Positions 29,382 to 40,211 of a stretch of 64,000 bases of DNA are shown one piece after another. The stretch is taken from assembly GCA_021732365.1 (NCBI GenBank), contig JAKFVD010000005.1, positions 1 through 64,000 on the forward strand. The letters run 5' to 3'. The translations under genes were made by a program, and so were the position numbers. Origin of the DNA: Methylotenera sp. (GTDB lineage Bacteria; Pseudomonadota; Gammaproteobacteria; Burkholderiales; Methylophilaceae). The notes beneath the pieces were generated by a model. That model ran no database searches and was not told where the DNA came from. It saw nothing but the letters and a program-made list of their open reading frames with translations. Within the stretch, counting starts at the first letter, position 1; each line of letters opens with the position of its first letter.

Positions 29382-30008
29382 ATGGCACGCGAAAATCAAG
29401 ATCATATGCGGCAAATGATTGCCCAGCAAGCCGCGCGTATGATGGCAGAAGATGGCATCAGTGACTTTGCCTATGCCAAGAAAAAAGCGGGTAAGCAATT
29501 GGGCATCAGCGAAAATAGCGTGTTACCTACCAATGCCGAAATTGAAGAAGAAATCAGGCTGTATCATGAAATCTACAACGCTGATGAGCAGCACTTAGAG
29601 TTAGAAAAGCTGCGCAAAGCAGCACTCATTACGATGCAATTATTTGAGCGCTTTAATCCGCATTTAACGGGAAGCGTACTGGATGGCACTGCAGGGAAGT
29701 TTTCACAAACCAATATTCATTTGTTTGCTGACAGCGCAAAAGAAGTGGAAATGTTTCTGCTGAATATGCAAATTCCGTTTGAAAGTAGCGAAAAATCGTA
29801 TCGATTATCTGACAAACCCAGCAAAGATAAAAAAGAAAAAGTGCGTAAAACCGTGCCAGTGTTTACTTTGGAAACAGAGCTAGGCGTGCAGAAGTTAAGT
29901 GTATTTGATGTGGATGATTTACGTATTGCCACCAAAAAAACCAGTGATGGCGCTAATGCGGAGCGCATGGATATTGCTGAGTTGAAGGCGATAATCTCAG
30001 TTTTTTGA
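29382..30008 (+). CDS. Conserved hypothetical protein, possible nucleotidyltransferase fold
   Basis: 208 residues, not confidently recognised. The N-terminal part is helical and charged (residues 1-85). The centre reads ERFNPHLTGSVLDGTAGKFSQTNIHLFAD, which resembles the GS-x-x-x-GTAxxxSDI pattern of minimal nucleotidyltransferases, although the second acidic position reads T-N-I rather than S-D-I, so catalytic competence is doubtful. The C-terminus (TLETELGVQKLSVFDVDDLRIA) could be a beta sheet. It starts 10 bases after mrcA, so is likely co-transcribed. Annotation as a nucleotidyltransferase is a guess. Confidence 0.6.
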   Translation: MARENQDHMRQMIAQQAARMMAEDGISDFAYAKKKAGKQLGISENSVLPTNAEIEEEIRLYHEIYNADEQHLELEKLRKAALITMQLFERFNPHLTGSVLDGTAGKFSQTNIHLFADSAKEVEMFLLNMQIPFESSEKSYRLSDKPSKDKKEKVRKTVPVFTLETELGVQKLSVFDVDDLRIATKKTSDGANAERMDIAELKAIISVF

Positions 30009-30073
30009 TGCTTTCTATGTGTTAAGTACATATAAACTTAGAGTGACTAAAGCGACTTAACCCTCAAATAAGC

Positions 30074-31078
<1,005 letters not shown>

Positions 31079-31097
31079 CTATACTTAACCAATTTTT

Positions 31098-31886
31098 TTA
31101 GGCAAAAACTTTCGCCAATTCGTCACCTGGCTCAGCTTGTCGCATAAACGCCTCACCCACCAAAAATGTATGCACATGGTTATCGCGCATCAATTTGACA
31201 TCTTCAGCGGTAAAAATGCCCGATTCAGTCACAATAATACGGTCGTCTGGCAACCTATCTAGCAAGCCCAATGTGGTTTGCAAGGTGACATCAAAGGTGC
31301 GCAAATTGCGATTATTGATCCCAACCAACGGTGTTTCAAGTTGCAAAGCCAATTCTAATTCGTCGCCATTGTGCACTTCTACTAATACCGCCATCCCCAA
31401 TTCATGCGCCACTTTTTCTAATTCACGCATCTGAGTCAGCTCAAGTGCCGCCACAATCAGCAAGATACAATCGGCACCCATCACGCGCGCTTCGTATACT
31501 TGATACGTATCAATCATGAAATCTTTGCGTAGCACAGGCAAATCACATGCGGCGCGCGCTTGTTTTAAATAATCGCTATTGCCTTGAAAATATTCAATGT
31601 CAGTGAGTACTGACAAACAAGCTGCACCGCCATTTTCATAGCTTTTAGCAATTTCTGCTGGATTAAAGTCAGCACGAATCACGCCTTTGGATGGGCTGGC
31701 TTTTTTGATTTCTGCAATCACAGCGGCATTGCCAGCCGCAATTTTGCTGCGAATAGCACCTATAAAATCACGCGGTTTTGCTTGCACATGTGCAAGTTTC
31801 TGTATCGCATCTACGCTGATAATCGCCTTTGCAGCAGCTACTTCCACTATTTTTGTGGCTAAAATTTTATTTAAAATATCGCTCAT
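31098..31886 (-). CDS. trpC: Indole-3-glycerol-phosphate synthase
   Basis: Converts CdRP to indole-3-glycerol phosphate in tryptophan synthesis. 262 residues, TIM barrel. Motifs: [75 protein letters not shown] and [12 protein letters not shown]. Last trp gene of the operon here; trpF, trpB and trpA are not in the window. Confidence 0.96.
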   Translation of the reverse strand: MSDILNKILATKIVEVAAAKAIISVDAIQKLAHVQAKPRDFIGAIRSKIAAGNAAVIAEIKKASPSKGVIRADFNPAEIAKSYENGGAACLSVLTDIEYFQGNSDYLKQARAACDLPVLRKDFMIDTYQVYEARVMGADCILLIVAALELTQMRELEKVAHELGMAVLVEVHNGDELELALQLETPLVGINNRNLRTFDVTLQTTLGLLDRLPDDRIIVTESGIFTAEDVKLMRDNHVHTFLVGEAFMRQAEPGDELAKVFA

Positions 31887-31953
31887 ACTGAATTTATCGG
31901 GCCTTAAAAATTGTACTTAACACTTATTTTGATGCAAATTTTTGTGATTTAAA

Positions 31954-32487
31954 TTATTGGTAAGTGTTGCCACTATGTTTAATCCAGCCGCCAAAATGGC
32001 TGCCTTGCGGGTCGCGATGCGTCCAATGCACGATGCCGCCTTTGTGGTTGTATACATATTCACCGCGAAAGCTGATGGAATCGCCAACTTCAATATCATC
32101 AATGCGCGGTGCTAAATCAATATTATGCGCAAACAATAACGTTTGTCCGCTGCTGACTCTCACTAAAAATTTTTGGTGACGTGAGCCGTTATTATCATCT
32201 GCCAAAATTTTAATCACTTTGCCACTATCTTCCACCTGTACATCGCTTAATTTGGCTAAAAACAGCGTATTTGTATTGCGCAAATTAGGCGCATCAGCAT
32301 CATTTAATATATCGGTTTTTAATACATTTGAACCCAGCGATTTTAACTGCAAATGCTGCGTTTGCGATTTAACAGCAGTTGCCGATTGCTTACTGCTACT
32401 TGAATCAACAGCAGAATCGCTTTGTGAGCAAGCGCTAACTAACAACACAAATGCCAGTAATGAATTTTTAAGGTAGCGCCCTAACAT
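31954..32487 (-). CDS. DUF3465 lipoprotein inside the trp operon
   Basis: Exported lipoprotein of unknown function. 177 residues with signal and lipobox LLVSACSQ (about 16-22), a Ser-rich linker and a C-terminal DUF3465 domain (about 75-175; HQKFLVRVSSGQTLLFAHNIDLAPRI, ISFRGEYVYNHKGGIVHWTHRDPQGSHFGGWIKHSG), an OB-like module. It starts 1 base after trpD on the same strand with trpC next, so is probably co-transcribed with them. Confidence 0.8.
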   Translation of the reverse strand: MLGRYLKNSLLAFVLLVSACSQSDSAVDSSSSKQSATAVKSQTQHLQLKSLGSNVLKTDILNDADAPNLRNTNTLFLAKLSDVQVEDSGKVIKILADDNNGSRHQKFLVRVSSGQTLLFAHNIDLAPRIDDIEVGDSISFRGEYVYNHKGGIVHWTHRDPQGSHFGGWIKHSGNTYQ

Positions 32488-33516
32488 TTAAGCAGCTTTA
32501 AGCGCAGTGAGTTTAGCCAGCGCCTGACCATTATCAATCACTAAAGCAGCTAGATTAATACCTGCTTGCAGGCTTTCTGCCACACCTGCTACATAAATCG
32601 CAGCACCTGCATTCATCAATACAATATCTCTGGCTGCACTAATTTTTGCATCTTTTTCACCGTTAAGTACCGCCAAAATCATGGCTTTTGATTGCTCTGC
32701 ATTTTGTATTTGTATGTTGCTTAAATCGTGACAATTTAATCCAAATTGCGCTGGATTAATGTTGTATTGGCTAATTTCGCCATTTTTAAGTTCTGCTATC
32801 ACCGTATCGCCAGTGAATGAAATTTCATCCATGCCATCTTTTCCGTGCACAACCAATACATGTTCTGAACCTAAATTTTGCAGTACTTTTGCCAAAGTTA
32901 ACGTTAAATCTTGCCTAAAAACGCCCATCACCTGCCGTTTGGCGCTGGCGGGGTTAGTGAGCGGGCCAAGCAAATTAAATAGGGTACGCACGCCCAATTC
33001 GCGTCTGACAGGCGCGGAATGTTTCATCGCGCTGTGATGATTTGGCGCGAACATAAAGCCAATGCCAATCGTATTCACGCAATTGGCCACTTGTTCAGGT
33101 GTTAAGTTAACGTTGACGCCAAGCACTTCTAATACATCGGCACTGCCGCAGGTGGATGACACTGAACGGCCGCCATGTTTGGCGACTTTTGCGCCGGCTG
33201 CGGCTGCCACAAAAGCCGATACAGTAGACACGTTAAAGGTTTGAATGCCATCGCCACCCGTACCACAAGTATCAATTAAGTGGGTTTTGTCATCAATATT
33301 GACTTTGGTGGATAGCGCGCGCATAACGGTTGCGGCAGCAGTAATCTCATCGACAGTTTCGCCCTTAATACGCAAGGCGATTAAAAAGCCGGCAATTTGT
33401 GCAGGCGTTAATTCACCCTGCATCACTTGCTGCATCATACTTAACATCTCAGAATGGCTTAAATCTTGGCCTGCTATCAGCGACTCTAATGCTTGTTTGT
33501 AATTGATTAACGACAT
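32488..33516 (-). CDS. trpD: Anthranilate phosphoribosyltransferase
   Basis: Transfers phosphoribose from PRPP to anthranilate. 342 residues with the glycine-rich PRPP motif DTCGTGGDGIQTFNVSTVSAFV, KHGGRSVSSTCGSADVLEALG-type block and RRELGVRTLFNLLGPLTNP. 5 bases after trpG. Confidence 0.97.
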   Translation of the reverse strand: MSLINYKQALESLIAGQDLSHSEMLSMMQQVMQGELTPAQIAGFLIALRIKGETVDEITAAATVMRALSTKVNIDDKTHLIDTCGTGGDGIQTFNVSTVSAFVAAAAGAKVAKHGGRSVSSTCGSADVLEVLGVNVNLTPEQVANCVNTIGIGFMFAPNHHSAMKHSAPVRRELGVRTLFNLLGPLTNPASAKRQVMGVFRQDLTLTLAKVLQNLGSEHVLVVHGKDGMDEISFTGDTVIAELKNGEISQYNINPAQFGLNCHDLSNIQIQNAEQSKAMILAVLNGEKDAKISAARDIVLMNAGAAIYVAGVAESLQAGINLAALVIDNGQALAKLTALKAA

Positions 33517-33521
33517 TACAC

Positions 33522-34088
33522 TTAATATGCCTTTAAAAAGTTGTTAAGTAAGGCATGGCCGTGTTCTGTTAATACCGATTCAGGGTGAAATTGCACGCCT
33601 TCTATCGGCAATGTTTTATGTTTAACACCCATAATTTCGCCATCTTCTGTCCATGCGGTAATCTCTAAACAGTCGGGTATGGTTGCGCGCTCAATTACTA
33701 ATGAGTGATAGCGCGTGGCGGTGTAAGGGTTCGGCAAATCTTTAAATACGCCTGAATTGGTATGATGGATTAAGGATGTTTTGCCGTGCATTAACGTTTG
33801 CGCTTTAACAATGCGCCCACCAAAAGCCTGACCAATACTTTGATGCCCCAAGCAAACGCCTAACAAAGGAATTTTTCCAGCAAATTCATGAATCAGCGGC
33901 ACGCTAATGCCCGCCTCGTTTGGCGTGCAAGGGCCAGGTGAAATCACAATATGGCGCGGATTCAAATTTTTAACGGTTGCTAAATCAATTTCATCGTTGC
34001 GATACACTTGCACGTCTTGACCCAGCTCGCCTAGGTACTGCACTAGGTTGTAGGTAAAAGAATCATAATTATCAATCATCAGTAACAT
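33522..34088 (-). CDS. trpG: Anthranilate synthase component II (glutamine amidotransferase)
   Basis: Supplies ammonia to TrpE. 188 residues, class I amidotransferase: [33 protein letters not shown], nucleophile Cys in [17 protein letters not shown], and the His-Glu of [14 protein letters not shown]. It could also serve aminodeoxychorismate synthase, as is common for such dual-use subunits. Separated from trpE by the GGDEF/EAL gene. Confidence 0.95.
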   Translation of the reverse strand: MLLMIDNYDSFTYNLVQYLGELGQDVQVYRNDEIDLATVKNLNPRHIVISPGPCTPNEAGISVPLIHEFAGKIPLLGVCLGHQSIGQAFGGRIVKAQTLMHGKTSLIHHTNSGVFKDLPNPYTATRYHSLVIERATIPDCLEITAWTEDGEIMGVKHKTLPIEGVQFHPESVLTEHGHALLNNFLKAY

Positions 34089-34148
34089 GGCGGCTCTGTC
34101 ATCTTATTCAATATTAGGTTGGCTTTTGAGTAAAGGGTTTAAATGCTG

Positions 34149-36734
34149 TTATTGAGATTCGACCAATTTTTCAAAATGGAAAGTGGATACTGGCTTGCTA
34201 AAATAAAAACCTTGAAAATAATGATAACCAAATTTCTTCAATAATTCAAATTGTTCTAATTGTTCAACGCCCTCTGCCACTATATTGCATTGAATCGTCT
34301 GTCCAATGGCTAAAATCATTTGAATAATTGCAAGATCATTAGAGTCGGCCAGCATATCATTCACAAATGAACGGTCAATTTTAATTTGTTGGATAGGTAA
34401 TTTTTTGAGATATACCAACGAAGATTGCCCCATGCCAAAATCATCCAGTGCAATTCTAACGCCTAGACTCCTTAATATTTTCATTTTTTCGATGACGTCA
34501 TCAATATTATCAATTGCTGCAGTTTCAGTAAGTTCTAATTTTAAAAGATCTGGATTAATGCCAGTTTTTTTAATTAAGTCACGCAATTCATGCACAAAGT
34601 GAATATATAAAAACTGCCTTGCGCTGATATTAACGGAAAGTCTGATTTTACTTAATTTTGGCGATGCTTCCCAAGCTTTCAATTGTTGACAAGCTTGTTC
34701 AAGCACCCAATGGCCGATTTTAATAATTTGATTATTTTTTTCGGCAATTGGTATAAATTCAGCAGGACTAACTAAACCAAGCACAGGGTGCGACCATCTT
34801 AGCAATACCTCTGCAGCAACAATTTGCTGTTGCTGATTAACAATACTTTGAAAATGTAAATAAAGCTCATTATTTTTAAGTGCAGTATGTAATGAAGTTT
34901 CTAGTGCAAAGCTTCGTTCTACATGCTCTTGTGTAACTTCATCATAAAAACGGAAAGTATTGCGGCCCGCACTTTTAGCCTGATACATGGCCGTGTCGGC
35001 ATGCCTTAAATGATCTTCAAAACGGAGCTGGTCACCATTAAACAAAGTAAGGCCCAAGCTGGCCGTTGTGTTAAATTCGAACAATTTAAATTGATAACTT
35101 CGGTTTAATTCCATGAGTAATTTCTGTGCTACTTCAGTGGCTTGGCTGTAGGCAATATTGTGCAGGTCATCCAAGTTTTCAATGACGACCACAAATTCGT
35201 CGCCACTGAGCCTAGCGACCGTATCACCTGCGCGGATGGTTTGCTGAATTCTGCTGGCCACTTCAATTAACAGGCGGTCGCCTGCATCATGGCCTTTGGT
35301 GTCATTTAACGATTTAAAGTGGTCTAAATCGATAAATATAAGTGCACAGTACGTTTTGGAACGTTTACTCGCAACAGATGCACGCTGAAAGCGATCCATC
35401 AGCAAGCGGCGATTAGGCAGACCAGTTAGTGTGTCATAGTAGGCAAAATTTTCAATTTCTTGCTGTGCCTTTTTTTGCAGCGATATGTCGCGAATAAATC
35501 CAGTGATTAAAGGAATACCATCTTCATTTAAAGAGGTAATCGTTAATTCCACTGGAAATTCTGACCCATCGGAACGCATAGCAGTTAATTCTAAACGCCT
35601 ATCAAATATATTTTTCTTGCCAGTTAACACAAATTCGCGGTGCTTTTTTTCGTGCGCATTGCGTAAGTTCGGTGGAATCATCACTTCTGACAGCGATTTG
35701 CCAATCACTTCTGCTTTTTTGTAACCAAAAATGCGCTCTGCAGCAGGGTTAAATTCGACCAAAGCACCCGTATCGTCAATGGTCACAATGCCATCTAGTG
35801 CGCCATTAATCACTGCGCGCAACTGTTTTTCATTATGACGTAAAGCGGTTTCTGCCAAACTGCGTTCAGATTGCAATACTGAAATTAATAACATAATGAC
35901 AACCAAAGTCACCATAAACATCCATAGTGAAAAGATTCCGTCACTGGCATTAATGCTGTAAAAAGATCCATAACCATTGGATGCAATCAGCACGCCAATC
36001 ACGGATAACACAATCACCACCAGTGAACCGCCGACAATACCAAAATTCATCGATGCCCAAACCAGTGCAGGCAATATCAAGAAAATAGTCAGCATAAATT
36101 GTTTGCTTAAGCTAGGCACTAATGCAGAAATAACCAATTCGCACACCACAAATAAAATCAGCCAGGCAATTAGCTGGTAAATTTGGCGCACATTAATGCG
36201 TACGCTTTTTTTGTGAATATTGAGTACTAAAGGCAATGCGAGCAAAACGCCAATAGTATCGCCCACCCACCATACAAACCAAATTCTGGTTAGTTGCTGC
36301 TCTGCGACTAAATTGCTGAGATATAAAGTGAGTGTGCCGCCAAATGCTGAAACAAGCATGCCTATAGCCGCCATGCCTAGCATTAATCCGATATCGCGCT
36401 GCTTAACAAGCTTATGGTTAAACTGAAATTTTTGTAGTAAATAGGCCGTTAAAAACGGTGCTAATGTATTACCGATTGCAACACCAATTGAAGTCAGAAA
36501 AGGCAGCCCAACCGAAAGCTCAACAAAAAAGGCTGCTAAAAAAATGGCAGGCAAAGTCAATTTGCCCCAACGCATGATTGCCCCAACGGCAATGCCAGTA
36601 GGCAGCCAGATTAAGGTGACGATTGATTCTTTGTAAGGCACCATTAACCCGAGTTTAGCCGTGACAAAATAGGCTAAAGCTACAAGCAAAAATCTCCCTA
36701 CATTCGCATTGATGTGTGTGAACATATTTATCAT
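34149..36734 (-). CDS. MASE1-PAS-GGDEF-EAL cyclic-di-GMP signalling protein
   Basis: Inner-membrane protein expected to make and/or degrade cyclic di-GMP. 861 residues in order: MASE1 sensor with about eight helices (about 10-290; YFVTAKLGLMVPYKESIVTLIWLPTGIAVGAI region), PAS (about 300-410), GGDEF (about 425-590) with active-type ARLSGDEFVVVIE, and EAL (about 605-855) with EVLLRW in place of EAL, plus DDFGMGQSSLVYL and AEGVEQLEQF. EVL variants are often active phosphodiesterases. It lies between trpE (43-base gap) and trpG (60-base gap) on the same strand. Confidence 0.93.
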   Translation of the reverse strand: MINMFTHINANVGRFLLVALAYFVTAKLGLMVPYKESIVTLIWLPTGIAVGAIMRWGKLTLPAIFLAAFFVELSVGLPFLTSIGVAIGNTLAPFLTAYLLQKFQFNHKLVKQRDIGLMLGMAAIGMLVSAFGGTLTLYLSNLVAEQQLTRIWFVWWVGDTIGVLLALPLVLNIHKKSVRINVRQIYQLIAWLILFVVCELVISALVPSLSKQFMLTIFLILPALVWASMNFGIVGGSLVVIVLSVIGVLIASNGYGSFYSINASDGIFSLWMFMVTLVVIMLLISVLQSERSLAETALRHNEKQLRAVINGALDGIVTIDDTGALVEFNPAAERIFGYKKAEVIGKSLSEVMIPPNLRNAHEKKHREFVLTGKKNIFDRRLELTAMRSDGSEFPVELTITSLNEDGIPLITGFIRDISLQKKAQQEIENFAYYDTLTGLPNRRLLMDRFQRASVASKRSKTYCALIFIDLDHFKSLNDTKGHDAGDRLLIEVASRIQQTIRAGDTVARLSGDEFVVVIENLDDLHNIAYSQATEVAQKLLMELNRSYQFKLFEFNTTASLGLTLFNGDQLRFEDHLRHADTAMYQAKSAGRNTFRFYDEVTQEHVERSFALETSLHTALKNNELYLHFQSIVNQQQQIVAAEVLLRWSHPVLGLVSPAEFIPIAEKNNQIIKIGHWVLEQACQQLKAWEASPKLSKIRLSVNISARQFLYIHFVHELRDLIKKTGINPDLLKLELTETAAIDNIDDVIEKMKILRSLGVRIALDDFGMGQSSLVYLKKLPIQQIKIDRSFVNDMLADSNDLAIIQMILAIGQTIQCNIVAEGVEQLEQFELLKKFGYHYFQGFYFSKPVSTFHFEKLVESQ

Positions 36735-36777
36735 TCCACATTCATTTTTATTAATTCGCTTTATATTAAGCGTTGTA

Positions 36778-38259
36778 TTATTGAATATCTAGCCCTGCTT
36801 GCACCAGTTCAGCAGCACGCAGCACGGCGCGCGCTTTATTCTGCGTCTCAACCCATTCCGAGAGTGGCACTGAATCGGCCACAATGCCAGCACCCGCTTG
36901 CACATATAGCCGATTATTCTTAATGACGCCTGTTCTAATTGCAATGGCGACATCCATATCGCCATTAAAACCCAAATAGCCTACTGCGCCTGCATAAATG
37001 CCACGTTTGCTTGGCTCTAGCTCATCAATAATTTCCATGGCGCGTACTTTTGGCGCGCCAGAAACAGTGCCTGCAGGAAATGTGGCTTTAATCACATCAA
37101 TCGCATCCATGCCTGGTTTGAGTTTACCCTCAACATTACTCACAATATGCATCACATGCGAATAGCGCTCTATCATCATATTATCCGTTACCTTGACTGA
37201 GCCAGTTACCGCAACGCGACCTACATCATTGCGGCCTAAGTCCATTAGCTGCACATGTTCCGCACGCTCTTTAGGGTCGGCCAATAATTCAACGGATAAT
37301 GCCAGATCTTCTTCACGCGTTTTGCCGCGTGGGCGCGTACCAGCAATTGGTCTGGCAGTCACTGTGCCGTTTTCAAGCCTCACCAAAATCTCTGGTGATG
37401 CGCCAACCACATGATGATCGCCCATATCGTAATAAAACATATAAGGCGATGGATTTAAGCTGCGTAATGCGCGATACAAAGACAACGGCGGTGCGCTAAA
37501 TTCTTGCGACATGCGCTGGCTTAATACCACCTGCATAATGTCGCCATCTAAAATATATTGTTGCGCACGTTTGACTGCAATTTTGAAATTATCTTCACCA
37601 AACTCAGATTGTGCAGTCGATTGAGCGGAGGCAACTGCTTTGGGGATTTCAACCGTTTTTCGTAACATTTTAAGCAGGCTGTCTAAACGACTTAACGCAT
37701 TTTGATAGGCATTTTTTTCGGCAGGATTGGCATACACAATAAAATAGAGCTTACCACTTAAATTATCCACCACCGCTAACTCTTCTGACACCATCAGCAA
37801 TATATCTGGCGTTTCAATCGCATCTGGCTTTTTAGTGTTGGCTAGGCGTTTTTCAATATAGCGTACTGTTTCGTAACCAAAATAGCCTGCTAAACCGCCA
37901 GTAAAACGCGGTAAACCTGCATAAGGCGGTGTTTTAAAACGCGCTTGGTAGCTTTTAACAAAGTCTAAGGGGTTAATATTCTCAGCGGATTCAATGACTG
38001 ATTCGCCTTCTATTACTTGCACATGATTACCATGCGCCACAATACGCGTTTTAGCGGGCAGGCCGATAATCGAATAGCGCCCAAAACGCTCGCCACCTTG
38101 TACGGATTCTAGTAAATAAGAAAAGGGTTGGTTGGCCAGTTTGAGATACAAAGAAAGTGGTGTATCTAAATCTGCAAAAGTTTCTAATACAAGCGGAATG
38201 CGATTGTAGCCTTGCGCACTAAGCGCGCTGAATTGTTCTAAGTTAATGGTACTAAACAT
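36778..38259 (-). CDS. trpE: Anthranilate synthase component I
   Basis: Makes anthranilate from chorismate. 493 residues. The feedback-inhibition motif LLES-x10-S is present near residue 49 ([15 protein letters not shown]), so tryptophan inhibition is expected. Catalytic region: [70 protein letters not shown]. Good AGGAAA ribosome site. No Trp-codon leader peptide was seen upstream. Confidence 0.97.
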   Translation of the reverse strand: MFSTINLEQFSALSAQGYNRIPLVLETFADLDTPLSLYLKLANQPFSYLLESVQGGERFGRYSIIGLPAKTRIVAHGNHVQVIEGESVIESAENINPLDFVKSYQARFKTPPYAGLPRFTGGLAGYFGYETVRYIEKRLANTKKPDAIETPDILLMVSEELAVVDNLSGKLYFIVYANPAEKNAYQNALSRLDSLLKMLRKTVEIPKAVASAQSTAQSEFGEDNFKIAVKRAQQYILDGDIMQVVLSQRMSQEFSAPPLSLYRALRSLNPSPYMFYYDMGDHHVVGASPEILVRLENGTVTARPIAGTRPRGKTREEDLALSVELLADPKERAEHVQLMDLGRNDVGRVAVTGSVKVTDNMMIERYSHVMHIVSNVEGKLKPGMDAIDVIKATFPAGTVSGAPKVRAMEIIDELEPSKRGIYAGAVGYLGFNGDMDVAIAIRTGVIKNNRLYVQAGAGIVADSVPLSEWVETQNKARAVLRAAELVQAGLDIQ

Positions 38260-38427
38260 AAATTTCCTAACAGTTATATCGGTCTATGTGGTTTGACTAA
38301 ATGAAGCAGATTATTTATCTACTTTTATTTATAAGCTTCGCCACCATCGCCAATTCGTTGTTGTTTTATTTTCTAGGAAATACATATTTAATTCATTATA
38401 AAAGTTATTATTTAAAGCAGATATTGA

Positions 38428-39099
38428 TTATTCTGTCACGATTAAATCTGTTATCTCGCCAAGCTGATCAATCAAAGCGTCAACTGAATCAATGGCTATA
38501 CTATACCCCTGATTATAGCCATAAGGCACGGCAAATATGCGACAACCTGCGCTACGCGCCGCTGCAATATCGGTTTTAGAGTCGCCAATTAATACCGTTT
38601 CATGCGGCAAAACAGAAAATTTTTCACAAATATGAAAAATTTGATCAGGTTCAGGTTTCTTTTTTGCCAGCGTATCGCCAGATACCACCAAATCAAAATA
38701 AGGCAATAAGCCACTTTTTTCTAGTAAAGGCATGGTAAAAGCAGCAGGTTTATTGGTGATACAAGCCAGCTTTAAGTCCATTTTTTGAATCTGCTGTAAC
38801 GCATGAATCACCTGTGGATAGGGTTTGCTTTCTGCCACGATTTGCGCATAAGCATCAAAAAACAAAGGCTTTGCAGCCGTTAATAATTCTTGTGTTGGCT
38901 CTGTATTAAGTTGTTGCGCTAGACATCGCGAAATGAGAATCGTAGCGCCTTCGCCAATAAAATTTTCGACTTTTTTAGGTGTTAACTCTGGCAGATTTAG
39001 TGCTTTCAACATGACATTTGCCGCCCGCGCAATTTCAGGCGCAGTGTGAATCAAGGTGCCGTCAAGATCAATCATGACGGCTTTCACCTTAAATTTCAC
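38428..39099 (-). CDS. gph: Phosphoglycolate phosphatase (HAD family)
   Basis: Dephosphorylates 2-phosphoglycolate. 223 residues with HAD motif I MIDLDGTLIHTAPEI, motif II ACITNKPAAF, and motif III/IV KKKPEPDQIFHIC and LIGDSKTDIAAARSAGC. The start is a GTG at 39099. Between rpe and trpE, as in other betaproteobacteria. Confidence 0.92.
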   Translation of the reverse strand: MKFKVKAVMIDLDGTLIHTAPEIARAANVMLKALNLPELTPKKVENFIGEGATILISRCLAQQLNTEPTQELLTAAKPLFFDAYAQIVAESKPYPQVIHALQQIQKMDLKLACITNKPAAFTMPLLEKSGLLPYFDLVVSGDTLAKKKPEPDQIFHICEKFSVLPHETVLIGDSKTDIAAARSAGCRIFAVPYGYNQGYSIAIDSVDALIDQLGEITDLIVTE

Positions 39100-39161
39100 G
39101 GTAACTTAACACTTTTAAAAAAATTAAACTATCTAAACAAATCTAGCTAAACAAGACTAGG

Positions 39162-39228
39162 CGTTGAAGAAAATTTAGACGCAAAGCATACATTAAGTAT
39201 GTGAGTCTTTATTTTCTGTTTAACAACG
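39162..39228. ncRNA. Structured spacer between rpe and gph (candidate RNA or repeat)
   Basis: A 67-base imperfect inverted repeat: outer arms CGTTG (39162-39166) and CAACG (39224-39228), middle AGAC / GTCT with A/T-rich partners, and an apical CATAC / GTATG hairpin (39187-39201) with loop ATTAA. The flanks (ACAAGACTAG before; ACGTCCAGAATGCAG after) look like part of a longer ordered element of about 110 bases. It resembles structured elements I recall from betaproteobacterial intergenic regions, possibly the 'betaproteobacteria toxic small RNA' family, but this identification is from memory and the coding strand is undetermined. Confidence 0.35.
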
Positions 39229-39265
39229 ACGTCCAGAATGCAGAGTTGTATCGAGATTTTAGTTT

Positions 39266-39973
39266 TTACACTGTTGCTAGCGAAGCACGCATAGCAGATA
39301 CAACCGTATCGTAACGGTTTTTATCGTTCTCACCAGGTGCACCAAAAATCGCGCTGCCTGCCACAAATGTATCCGCACCAGCACGTGCGATTTCGGCAAT
39401 ATTCATTGCATTCACGCCACCGTCTACTTCAAGCCAGATTTGACGGCCTGTTTTTTCGTAGTAGGCATCAATTCGCGCGCGCGCTTGTTTTAGTTTTTCT
39501 AATGTTTCAGGGATGAATTTTTGACCGCCGAAGCCAGGGTTAACCGACATCAATAAAATCATATCGACTTTATCCATAACGTGATCTAAGTAGCTTAAAG
39601 ATGTTGCTGGGTTAAATACCAAGCCAGATTTACAGCCTAATTCGCGCACCATCGCCAAGCTACGGTCAATATGGTCTGAAGCCTCTGGGTGGAATGTAAT
39701 AATGTTAGCGCCGGCTTTTGCAAAGTCAGGAATAATACGGTCTACAGGCTTAACCATTAGATGCACGTCAATCAGCGCGCCGACTTTTTTTGCGGTTTCG
39801 CGAATCGCGTCACAGACCAGAGGGCCGATGGTCAGATTTGGCACGTAATGGTTATCCATCACGTCAAAATGCACAATATCCGTACCTGAGTTAATCACAT
39901 CTTCAATCTCTTGGCCGAGTTTGGCAAAGTTTGCTGAAAGAATACTAGGGGCAATTCTAAAAGTTTTATCCAT
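39266..39973 (-). CDS. rpe: Ribulose-phosphate 3-epimerase
   Basis: Interconverts ribulose-5-P and xylulose-5-P; in methylotrophs of the ribulose monophosphate type it also regenerates the formaldehyde acceptor. 235 residues from [20 protein letters not shown]; upstream ATG (39982) and TTG (39988) are possible. Motifs: [54 protein letters not shown]. Confidence 0.96.
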   Translation of the reverse strand: MDKTFRIAPSILSANFAKLGQEIEDVINSGTDIVHFDVMDNHYVPNLTIGPLVCDAIRETAKKVGALIDVHLMVKPVDRIIPDFAKAGANIITFHPEASDHIDRSLAMVRELGCKSGLVFNPATSLSYLDHVMDKVDMILLMSVNPGFGGQKFIPETLEKLKQARARIDAYYEKTGRQIWLEVDGGVNAMNIAEIARAGADTFVAGSAIFGAPGENDKNRYDTVVSAMRASLATV

Positions 39974-40211
39974 GGCTAACATCCACAATTTTTATAAGTA
40001 TATTTAAATTAACTGTAACTAATGACAGTGCTTAGTCGTTATTTTAACGCCATTTTGCACTTTTAGGACATGCGCCTTGCTTAAGATGAGCTGATACTTC
40101 AAAATTGTGTGCGGTAATCTCACCAACTCCTAAATTGGGTAATCGACTTAAACCGCGTTTTAATATTCGTTAATGTTACTAATATGTTGAATGAGTTGGT
40201 AAAATAGCCGT

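Noticed and set aside
38260-38427. Possible trp leader peptide and attenuator upstream of trpE
   Set aside because: Reading the minus strand gives no short frame with adjacent Trp codons and no antiterminator/terminator pair.
38301-38579. Open frame on the plus strand with a hydrophobic N-terminus between trpE and gph
   Set aside because: Its second half lies antisense to the well-supported gph gene, it has no clear ribosome site, and the composition is what an AT-rich spacer gives by chance.
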